From positions 1 through 5,946 of the forward strand of contig JAAHHL010000488.1 in the NCBI GenBank assembly GCA_010672185.1: DNA of 5,946 nt. Direction: 5' to 3'. The stretch's first letter is position 1; each line of letters opens with the position of its first letter. Below, one piece after another: positions 1 to 4,821 of the stretch. Made by a program: the position numbers and the translations under genes. This DNA comes from Caldora sp. SIO3E6. Lineage in GTDB: Bacteria > Cyanobacteriota > Cyanobacteriia > Cyanobacteriales > Coleofasciculaceae. Under the pieces are notes generated by a model. That model made no database searches. It saw only the letters and a list, made by a program, of their open reading frames with translations, and had not been told where the DNA came from.

Positions 1-57
1 TATCTGGGACCAAAATCGATGCCCTTTCTTAATAATGTGTCTTTCTGCTAGTAACAT
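1..57 (-). CDS. 5' end of a TnpB-like (IS200/IS605 family) protein, partial
   Basis: Only the first 19 codons lie in the window; the frame is open through the left edge. The visible residues, MLLAERHIIKKGHRFWSQI, match my recollection of the amino terminus of cyanobacterial TnpB/IS1341-type proteins, which open with a short (L/V)-(A/E)-(E/K)-(R/K)-HIIKK segment before the conserved SKNLYN stretch. TnpB proteins are RNA-guided DNA nucleases carried by IS200/IS605 elements. The catalytic RuvC residues and zinc finger would lie outside the window. The ATG at 57-55 is chosen because homologues begin a few residues before HIIKK. An in-frame ATG at 120-118 would add 21 residues of unlikely composition and would place the hairpin at 98-118 inside the coding region. 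No clear Shine-Dalgarno is seen. The call rests on a short segment, so it is moderately sure. Confidence 0.6.
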   Translation of the reverse strand, partial: MLLAERHIIKKGHRFWSQI

Positions 58-97
58 TACTGTCTGGCGAGGCTCACGCTGGTTGCATATTGTGAAA

Positions 98-118
98 GCT
101 TCATGTCTACATGATAGC
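98..118 (-). repeat. Bulged hairpin, candidate left-end signal of the TnpB element
   Basis: On the plus strand the bases read GCT-TCATGT-CT-ACATGA-T-AGC. This gives nine base pairs with one unpaired T in the stem and a very short loop. Subterminal hairpins with an unpaired base are the recognition elements of IS200/IS605 transposases, and this one lies about 40 bp upstream of the presumed TnpB start, where a left end belongs. The exact element boundary and cleavage site cannot be placed without a second copy. The hairpin is seen directly; the role is inferred. Confidence 0.4.
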
Positions 119-136
119 ATAGATGACAAAGTTTGA

Positions 137-319
137 CTATATTTTTAGTGAAACTTTACGATACCTACTACGAAAGTCTTCTAAACTATCCCCAAACTTG
201 TCCTGTTCCTGAGAAATTCGATAATCAAGGATTTCAATGCTCACCACTTCGCCATCGGGAATATCCAGATTTTCCAAAATTTCTAAAGTTTGACCACGCT
301 TAATAGCTTTAATTTGCAT
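137..319 (-). CDS. Small DUF104/VapB-like antitoxin-like protein
   Basis: This encodes 60 residues beginning MQIKAIKRGQTLEILENLDI. The amino-terminal half has the pattern of the AF2212-like (DUF104) and related cyanobacterial antitoxin families: a short beta strand with KAI, a hydrophobic step, then (L/I)DIPDGE followed by a VSIEI strand. Such proteins usually neutralise a PIN- or RelE-type toxin encoded just downstream. Here no toxin follows: within about 80 bp on the same strand the sequence passes into the TnpB gene. The tail FRSRYRKVSLKI is short, so the carboxyl end may have been replaced by the insertion. The start ATG is supported by GGAAGAG (332-326) with a 6-nt spacer. The gene is divergent from phoX. 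It is probably an orphan antitoxin remnant; AbrB-like or simply hypothetical remain alternatives. Confidence 0.55.
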   Translation of the reverse strand: MQIKAIKRGQTLEILENLDIPDGEVVSIEILDYRISQEQDKFGDSLEDFRSRYRKVSLKI

Positions 320-677
320 ATTAGACTCTTCCGAGATAGTGTCAATGGTATTTTTTGTCCTCTGAACAGGCTGTAGGAGGAAAGTGTTATCTCTTGACCT
401 ACCTCCATACTTAACAGTATATCACTACTTTATGCGAGGTCTTCACGGTTTATCTGTTATCCAGAGTACTTTGTTACTTTCTCGTTATCCATTGATAATT
501 ATGGCTTCTGGCTCCTGCACTTCCCCTAGATTAACCTAAAGATTACCTAAATATTATCAGTTGCTAAACTCATAGCCATAAAATTACTTGCATCCTAAAA
601 TCTTACCGATTCAACCCGGATTTATTCTCTCTGGTAAGCAAACCGTTATCCTTGATAAGTACTCCTGAACTCCTGAA
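320..677. other. Intergenic region between the antitoxin-like gene and phoX
   Basis: This is 358 bp between divergent genes. It holds the antitoxin Shine-Dalgarno at its left end and a Pho-box-like array near 530-559. A possible -10 hexamer for phoX (TAAAAT, 579-584) lies about 20 bp after the array. A short duplication, ACTCCTGA twice (661-676), ends one base before the phoX ATG, and the leader has no recognisable Shine-Dalgarno. GTTATCC occurs three times (456, 484, 645), and two of these copies extend to the near-identical GTTATCC(A)TTGATAA. I see no convincing gene in it. Confidence 0.6.
530..559 (+). promoter_or_regulatory. Candidate Pho box (PhoB/SphR-type) of phoX
   Basis: Three 8-bp units sit at an 11-bp period: ATTAACCT (530-537), GATTACCT (541-548) and TATTATCA (552-559). 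The described cyanobacterial Pho box is three repeats of PyTTAAPyPy(T/A) separated by 3 bp. The units match it at 7, 5 and 6 of 8 positions. The array lies upstream of a phosphatase gene and is followed by a plausible -10 at 579-584. The likely effect is activation of phoX by the SphS-SphR (PhoR-PhoB) system under phosphate starvation. The spacing is seen in the sequence; regulation is inferred. Confidence 0.55.
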
Positions 678-2867
678 ATGGTTCTCAAACGTCGAAACTT
701 CTTAAAATTTATGGGAGCTGGTGCTAGTGCTGTTGCTCTCAGTAAGTTGACTTCTTGCTCGCAAGAACCTTCTACCTCAGCACTAGTGGACAATAGTCTT
801 AAATTTCCCACAGTTAAAGGTCCGATGCCCTTACCTACTGATGGGGTGGAACTAGTTAAGCAGAGTCAAGACTACAGTACCTATGAAGTTATAGATGACC
901 TATTGTTACCAGAAGGCTTTACCTACGATATCATTGCGGCCTGGGGTGACAAAGTCGGAGATTCTCGCTTTGGCTACAACAACGACTATCTTTCTTTAGT
1001 CGAGACTGGTGAGAATGAGGGCTTACTGACGATTAACTTTGAGTACATCAGCGGTGGTACTTGGATGCAGACTTATTCCCAAGTGATTGGTAAAGAGTTG
1101 CCGTTTGATGAGGTGAAATCCGCAGCGGCTGCTACCAAAGGTGCAATTAATGCCTTTGCCTTACCAGAGGATGACCCCCTCAAAGCCAAAATTAAGGAAA
1201 TTTCTCAGGAAGGCTTAATCGATCAAGGATTGGGAGTAATCTCGATTCGTAAGATGGCAGATGGTAAGTGGGAGCGAACCAATTCCCCAATGGATCGCAG
1301 AATTACTGGTATTTCTGGTTTAACAGATAATCGCTATCTGAAGGCAACTGGACCGGCGGCAGCTGTTTTCCGCAAGCAGCAAGTTCAGGGGTACACTGAT
1401 AAACTAGGCGATCGCATTATCGGTTCTTTTCAAAACTGTGCTGGAGGGACAACTCCTTGGGGTACGGTGTTGAGTGCGGAGGAGAACTTCCAAGCTCAAG
1501 TGCCGGAACCAGTCTATGCTGATGGTTCTTCCTTTAGTCCAGAAAACCTGCCTTTTTTCATCAACGATTTTATAGTAGATGGACGAGCTAATGTCTTTGG
1601 TTTAGCTGGGAATAAGTATGGTTGGATGGTAGAAGTAGACCCAGCTAACCCTAATGACTATGGTACGAAGCATACCCTTCTGGGCCGGTTCCGCCACGAA
1701 GCAGTAGGGTGTCGGGCAGTTAAAGGTAAACCCTTAGCAGTATACTCAGGATGCGATCGCCGTGGTGGTCATGTCTACAAGTTTGTCAGCAAAGGGGTAG
1801 TTAGTAATCCCCAAGATAAGGCCAATTCTAGTCTGTTTGCTGAAGGAACCCTCTATGCTGCACTTTTTACAGCAGATGGTAAAGGAACCTGGATTCCTCT
1901 AGGACCCCAAACCCCGGTTAACCCAGTTCTACCTAGTACAGTGGAAGGTAACTTAGTAACCCTACCCAAGCGTCCAGAAGGGGGTTTCGTTAAAGTCCAA
2001 ACTGACCAAGAAGCAGTCAGCTTTAAAGAGAAATTTGCCACCCTAGGAGATCTTTACACCGGCAACCCTGAAGAGAAGCAGGGAGCAATCTTAATTGACG
2101 CTCACTTTGCTGCCAATGCTGCCGGTGCAACCTGCACTCCTCGTCCAGAAGATACTGATATTGCCCCCGATGGTGAGCTCTATATTGCCTTTACTTCTGG
2201 TACTCCTGGGGGTAATGGTGGACCAGATAAACAAGTATTCCAAGGACCGAAGGGAGAAACTCCTTGGGAGCATGGCTGGATTGTGCGCTTAGTAGAAGAT
2301 AATGATGACCCAACAGCGATGAGCTTTAGTTGGGAAGCTTTAGCTTTAGGAGGTGAACCAGCAGCAGGAGGAGCTGGTTTTTCTAACCCCGATAACCTAG
2401 AATTTGACCAGGATGGCAATATTTGGATGGTGACAGATATGTCTACTTCCAAGCACAATAAAGCTGTTCCCAGTCGCGTTGATGCTGAAGGTAAGCCTCT
2501 AGGTCAAACCGATATCCAAGGCATTTTTGGTAATAACTCCCTTTGGTTTATTCCTACTTCTGGTGCTAATGCAGGTAATGCTTATTTGTTCGGTATTGGT
2601 CCGATGGAATGTGAAACCACTGGACCATATTTTAGCTCCGATCAGCAAACTTTATTTCTAGCAATCCAACACCCAGGGGAGAGGCATGGGACTCGTAAGG
2701 GAAATGCGATGGAAACCCGTAAACTTGCAATGACTAACAACAATGGTGAGGAATTTATGCAAACTCGCACAGTTCCCCTAGGTTCCAATTGGCCTAGTAA
2801 AAAGCCCAATGAACCACCAAAACCGGCAGTTGTAGCAATTCGGCGGCAGGATGCTCAGCGGATTTAG
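678..2867 (+). CDS. phoX: PhoX family alkaline phosphatase (DUF839), Tat-exported
   Basis: This encodes 729 residues, a usual size for the family. PhoX enzymes release phosphate from phosphomonoesters outside the cytoplasm, using an iron-calcium centre with a cysteine ligand. Landmarks in order: twin-arginine motif KRRNFLKF (4-11); hydrophobic segment; lipobox-like LTSC (24-27); NCAGGTTPWGT (253-263) followed by AEEN (267-270), where the Cys and Glu fit the metal-ligand motif of the family; GRFRHE (336-341); GCDRRGGHVYKF (358-369); RPED (489-492); PDNLEFD (571-577); CETTGP (645-650); IQHPGE (663-668). The ATG is fixed by an in-frame TGA 12 nt upstream and by the Tat motif; there is no good Shine-Dalgarno. 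The protein probably enters the Tat pathway folded with its metals and may be lipid-anchored at Cys27. HIP1 octamers occur at 1408 and 1753. A candidate Pho box lies upstream and no co-transcribed gene follows. The family is very sure, and the reading frame is intact. Confidence 0.95.
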   Translation: MVLKRRNFLKFMGAGASAVALSKLTSCSQEPSTSALVDNSLKFPTVKGPMPLPTDGVELVKQSQDYSTYEVIDDLLLPEGFTYDIIAAWGDKVGDSRFGYNNDYLSLVETGENEGLLTINFEYISGGTWMQTYSQVIGKELPFDEVKSAAAATKGAINAFALPEDDPLKAKIKEISQEGLIDQGLGVISIRKMADGKWERTNSPMDRRITGISGLTDNRYLKATGPAAAVFRKQQVQGYTDKLGDRIIGSFQNCAGGTTPWGTVLSAEENFQAQVPEPVYADGSSFSPENLPFFINDFIVDGRANVFGLAGNKYGWMVEVDPANPNDYGTKHTLLGRFRHEAVGCRAVKGKPLAVYSGCDRRGGHVYKFVSKGVVSNPQDKANSSLFAEGTLYAALFTADGKGTWIPLGPQTPVNPVLPSTVEGNLVTLPKRPEGGFVKVQTDQEAVSFKEKFATLGDLYTGNPEEKQGAILIDAHFAANAAGATCTPRPEDTDIAPDGELYIAFTSGTPGGNGGPDKQVFQGPKGETPWEHGWIVRLVEDNDDPTAMSFSWEALALGGEPAAGGAGFSNPDNLEFDQDGNIWMVTDMSTSKHNKAVPSRVDAEGKPLGQTDIQGIFGNNSLWFIPTSGANAGNAYLFGIGPMECETTGPYFSSDQQTLFLAIQHPGERHGTRKGNAMETRKLAMTNNNGEEFMQTRTVPLGSNWPSKKPNEPPKPAVVAIRRQDAQRI

Positions 2868-2910
2868 GTGTTAGGTGTTAGGTGTTAGGTGTTAGGTGTT
2901 AGGTGTTAGG
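2864..2910 (+). repeat. Heptanucleotide tandem repeat (TTAGGTG)6.7
   Basis: Six perfect copies of TTAGGTG are followed by TTAGG. The first unit contains the phoX stop codon TAG (2865-2867), so the array starts exactly at the end of the gene. Because 7 is not a multiple of 3 and the unit contains TAG, any three consecutive units give a stop in all three forward frames. Short heptanucleotide tandem repeats are a known cyanobacterial genome feature (STRRs). Copy number is probably variable. Confidence 0.95.
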
Positions 2911-2944
2911 GAATGGTGACAAGTTAAAGTGAAATCCTTGCTCC

Positions 2945-3064
2945 GCCGGTCGTTTAAACGACCGGCTAATAGCTCAAGTCATCTAAAGATGACTCAATCT
3001 TCCCAAAAATCTTTAGTCCACAAAGCGTGGACTTTAGCTATTAGCCCAGAGTTTAAACTCTGGG
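2945..3064. repeat. Four-hairpin mirror-symmetric repeat element (REPIN-like)
   Basis: Seen directly: hairpin 1 (2945-2966) is a perfect 22-bp palindrome with arms GCCGGTCG around TTTAAA. It is followed by GCTAATAGCT (2965-2974) and hairpin 2 (2977-2994, AGTCATCT-AA-AGATGACT). After a 20-nt centre comes hairpin 3 (3015-3033, AGTCCAC-AAAGC-GTGGACT), then the inverse linker AGCTATTAGC (3036-3045) and hairpin 4 (3045-3064, a perfect 20-bp palindrome with arms CCCAGAG around TTTAAA). The two halves are thus inverted copies of one module: outer TTTAAA hairpin, GCTAATAGCT linker, inner AGTC...GACT hairpin. This is the architecture of a REPIN (two inverted REP units). It sits between the convergent phoX and Uma2 genes, where it could also protect transcript ends or stop transcription, although no T-tract follows. 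The name of the family is unknown to me. Confidence 0.85.
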
Positions 3065-3083
3065 TGGGTGTGGAAACTAAGCG

Positions 3084-3103
3084 TTAAGCTGTCCCTAGCT
3101 TAA
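3084..3103. repeat. Isolated stem-loop downstream of the four-hairpin element
   Basis: TTAAGCT and AGCTTAA form a 7-bp stem with a 6-nt loop (GTCCCT). A second small stem, ATGCTT-ATT-AAGCAT, follows at 3129-3143. Both lie in the convergent space between phoX and the Uma2 gene. Neither is followed by a T-run on either strand, so they are at best weak terminators, and they could be part of the neighbouring repeat. Confidence 0.45.
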
Positions 3104-3191
3104 GTTGACACTAATGAGTATTTAGAAGATGCTTATTAAGCATTTCCCAAAGTGGTTAACTTATCGCCTTAGATGATAGGTATAAATTGCA

Positions 3192-3845
3192 TTAGATTTC
3201 GGATTGGAGGTTTCGGATTTGTTTGCGAAAGGCTCGTAAGGCAGGACTTCTACCAATTGCAATACTTTGTGAGAGGACTTCTGCCACGAAGTCGAGAATA
3301 GGTAATAATGGAAACGTGGGACTTTTGGTAACTGGCTGATAACTACCCTCTTGAAGGATGTAAATATTGAGTTTATTCTTCTCATAGCGCCAAAGTTCTA
3401 GGACTCCTAATGTGGCATAGGCATCAAGCTGAGTTTTTGAGGTGACATCTACTTCTATAGCAAGATCCGGTGGAGGATCTACTCTCAGATCAACACGCCG
3501 TTTGCCTCGCATACGAGTATGATTTTGGATGTAGAAACACTGGTCAGGTTCAATACCACTATCCATATTTTCCTGTTTGAAAGTAGTAGACCCAAAACAC
3601 TCGCAGTCAATTTCGAGTTCATCAAGCAGGATTTTGACCAGATCACCAATAAGTTCTTTATCAACTTCATGTTCTGGAGTAGGCATTCGGATTTCTAATG
3701 TACCGTGGCTATAAGCAATGCGAGAGGAACGGCTTTCCCCCAATTCACTTAAAATAGCTTCAAATTCTGACCAATCGACATCACGAACAAGGAGCCTTTG
3801 ACCAGGAGGTACGTCAAGTTGTCGTAGTTGAAGAGTAACAGGCAT
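3192..3845 (-). CDS. Uma2 family (DUF820) PD-(D/E)XK nuclease-like protein
   Basis: This encodes 217 residues, a full length for the family, and is recognisable from end to end. The amino-terminal LQLRQLDVPPGQRLLVRDV, then RIAYSHGTLEIRMPTPEHE (42-60), GSTTFKQ (85-91), GIEPDQCFYI (97-106, Asp101), PPDLAIEVDVTSKT (125-138, Asp127 and Glu131), a GVLELWRY segment (147-154) and FRKQ (206-209) form the usual Uma2 order. The fold belongs to the restriction-endonuclease-like superfamily, with Asp101, Asp127 and Glu131 as the probable metal-binding residues. Hundreds of paralogues exist in some cyanobacteria, and their biological role is not established. The ATG at 3845 fits homologue starts; the bases before it are a heptamer repeat with no Shine-Dalgarno. 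A -10-like TATAGA (3919-3914, minus strand) lies upstream, without a clear -35. The gene stands alone and is convergent with phoX. Confidence 0.93.
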   Translation of the reverse strand: MPVTLQLRQLDVPPGQRLLVRDVDWSEFEAILSELGESRSSRIAYSHGTLEIRMPTPEHEVDKELIGDLVKILLDELEIDCECFGSTTFKQENMDSGIEPDQCFYIQNHTRMRGKRRVDLRVDPPPDLAIEVDVTSKTQLDAYATLGVLELWRYEKNKLNIYILQEGSYQPVTKSPTFPLLPILDFVAEVLSQSIAIGRSPALRAFRKQIRNLQSEI

Positions 3846-3849
3846 TTGA

Positions 3850-3884
3850 GAATGGAGAATGGAGAATTGGGAATTGGGAATTTT
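3850..3884. repeat. Degenerate heptanucleotide repeat at the Uma2 gene start
   Basis: Five units of seven bases: GAATGGA twice, GAATTGG twice, then GAATTTT. They begin 4 bp upstream of the Uma2 start codon and fill the place where a ribosome binding site would be. On the coding strand the array is C/T-rich (TCCATTC, CCAATTC), so it supplies no Shine-Dalgarno. It has the same period as the array at the end of phoX but a different sequence. Confidence 0.85.
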
Positions 3885-4038
3885 AGTGTGACCTAGCCTA
3901 TCCTTATATTAAGTCTATAATTTGGGTGAAGCTACGAAAGAATTGATAACGACTTCTGACATAAGGGTTGTAACGACGAATAGTTAACAGTTATTATTTT
4001 ACCAATTTACGTCTAATGTGAATTAAATTGTATATATC
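3885..4038. other. AT-rich intergenic stretch without a recognisable gene
   Basis: This lies upstream of the Uma2 gene. It probably carries that gene's promoter: TATAGA at 3919-3914 on the minus strand has TTCTTT 17 bp before it, a weak match. No reading frame or strong secondary structure is visible. Confidence 0.5.
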
Positions 4039-4098
4039 GTAGGGTGTGTTAGCGCAGCGTAACGCACCAAGTTGTGGTTACAATTATTTTCAAAAATC
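4039..4098. repeat. Dispersed hairpin repeat, copy 1 (short loop)
   Basis: The element runs from GTAGGGTGTGTTAGCG through CGTAACGCACCAA to a tail ending TTTTCAAAAATC. GGTGTGTTA pairs with TAACGCACC (one G-T type mismatch), leaving a loop of 8 nt or less. A second copy with the same flanking tail is at 4696-4776. Very similar TAACGCACC palindromes are common in cyanobacterial intergenic DNA as I remember them. The repeat overlaps the end of the HEAT-like fragment and supplies its stop codon. Confidence 0.85.
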
Positions 4099-4313
4099 GC
4101 TAGGGGAATAACCAGCTCGTTTCAAAGCTCTGTGTGCTATGGCATTCTGAGTTTTCTGGTATATTGTCCATACAGCACACTTAGCTGCATCTCTGACATC
4201 TGCGCTCGCATCGTTGCGCCAAAGATGAATCAAACTGCCAACTGCTGCTTCTGCTGCCAGATTACCTATGAAAGGACAATTTTTAACAATAAAAGCTCAT
4301 CATTACTCTTGGC
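4090..4313 (-). pseudogene. HEAT-repeat-like C-terminal gene fragment
   Basis: The minus-strand frame from 4296 to the TGA at 4092-4090 has no credible start but reads as real protein: IGNLAAEAAVGSLIHLW, then DVRDAAKCAVWTIY, then AHRALKRAGYSP. The alternation of helices with a central DVRDAA is the HEAT/armadillo-like signature (VR-x-AA). Just upstream the likely continuation AKSNDELLLLKIVLS is in a different frame (4313-4269) and ends in TAG; a single-base deletion near 4269 would explain the shift. A TAA lies directly before it. The final residues and stop fall inside the dispersed repeat at 4039-4098, so the 3' end may be replaced. This is probably the decayed remainder of a HEAT-repeat protein gene; the partner and function are unknown. 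Confidence 0.6.
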
Positions 4314-4366
4314 TTAAATAACTAAATAATCCATTAGTTGTGTTTGTTAGACTTATTCAGCAAACC

Positions 4367-4628
4367 CTAAGTATTCTGGTGGGATAACAAAATATCTCGC
4401 CCTAACCATCTGATAATATCACCAGAGCCCCGTACTTTCTGACAATCAACATAGACAGGATCTCCAGCCGGTAAGAAATACTTGGGGGCAGTAGGGGCGT
4501 AGCATTTGGGCGACAATTTAAGCACATAGACCCAAGTATATCAATCCAAATGCTTCGCCCAGATCCCTTACGACAAAGTGTTTTTCTTGAGAGTAGACAT
4601 AGCCAGCTGCTTGGATGCGATAACTCAC
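4367..4628 (-). pseudogene. Unrecognised short gene split by a MITE
   Basis: Two coding-looking segments lie on the same strand. The first, VSYRIQAAGYVYSQEKHF then VVRD, spans 4628 to about 4564. The second, APKYFLPAGDPVYVDC then RGSGDIIRWLGRDILLSHQ, spans 4489 to the TAG at 4369-4367. They are in different frames and are separated by the 70-73 bp MITE at 4491-4563. Removing 70 or 73 bp joins them in frame as ...FVVRD(L)APKYF..., about 62 residues from the GTG at 4628-4626. That GTG lacks a Shine-Dalgarno, and a REP-like repeat lies immediately upstream, so the true 5' end may be missing. I do not recognise the family. The HEAT-like fragment follows about 55-70 bp downstream on the same strand, so the two may once have been one operon or one gene. 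Confidence 0.55.
4491..4563 (-). mobile_element. MITE copy A, about 73 bp
   Basis: The left end GTAGGGGCGTAGCATTTGG is the near reverse complement of the right end CCAAATGCTTCGCCC, giving terminal inverted repeats of about 15-19 bp around a short AT-rich middle. It has no coding capacity. A second copy lies in opposite orientation at 4822-4893. The copies agree at about 51 of 60 positions outside the central 10 bp, with one single-base gap. The right boundary is uncertain by about 3 bp. It interrupts a minus-strand reading frame. No clear target duplication remains. Confidence 0.75.
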
Positions 4629-4634
4629 CTTGGA

Positions 4635-4677
4635 TTTAAATGATGAGGCTAATAGCTTAAGTCCATTGAAATGGACT
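4635..4677 (+). repeat. Half copy of the REPIN-like element
   Basis: A TTTAAA core (4635-4640) is followed by the linker GCTAATAGCT (4648-4657) and the hairpin AGTCCATT-GA-AATGGACT (4660-4677). This is one module of the four-hairpin element at 2945-3064, with core-to-linker distance 13 instead of 12. The inner stem is intact but different in sequence; the outer stem around TTTAAA is no longer paired. It is a solitary REP-like unit. Confidence 0.75.
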
Positions 4678-4695
4678 AAATTTTTCAGATTTATT

Positions 4696-4776
4696 GTAGG
4701 GTGTGTTAGCGTTTGTGCAGCATTCCGAAGAAAAGCGTAACGCACCAAATTGAGGGTACAATCATTTTCAAAAATC
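4696..4776. repeat. Dispersed hairpin repeat, copy 2 (expanded loop)
   Basis: Same ends and tail as the copy at 4039-4098: GTAGGGTGTGTTAGCG, GCGTAACGCACCAA, TTTTCAAAAATC. In place of the two bases CA between the stem halves it has 23 nt (4712-4734), so it is 21 bp longer. The stem GGTGTGTTAGC / GCGTAACGCACC is otherwise retained. Confidence 0.85.
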
Positions 4777-4821
4777 ACCTCAAATTAATCGCAACTCAAC
4801 AAATAATTAACTCAAACTATC

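Noticed and set aside
318..345. Near-consensus sigma-70 promoter on the minus strand: TTGACA (345-340), 16-bp spacer, TAATAT (323-318).
   Set aside because: The -10 overlaps the antitoxin start codon, so transcription would begin inside the gene, and a good Shine-Dalgarno lies in the spacer. It is more likely chance.
384..539. 51-codon plus-strand frame from a GTG preceded by AGGAGG.
   Set aside because: The spacer is only 3 nt, the composition does not resemble a protein, and the frame ends inside the Pho-box-like array.
2180..2458. Minus-strand and alternative-frame reading frames within phoX.
   Set aside because: They are shadows of an intact, highly conserved coding region and have no family features.
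2945..3064. CRISPR array or intrinsic terminators.
   Set aside because: The palindromes are not direct repeats with spacers, and no T-tract follows any stem on either strand.
4072..4317. 81-residue plus-strand frame.
   Set aside because: It lies opposite the HEAT-like fragment, begins within a dispersed repeat, and is Cys/Ser-rich without family features. The minus strand reads better.
4518..4778. 86-residue minus-strand frame taken as a single gene.
   Set aside because: Its start and first half are translated repeats (hairpin copy 2 and REP half unit) and its end is translated MITE. Only the middle (VSYRIQ...VVRD) looks like protein.
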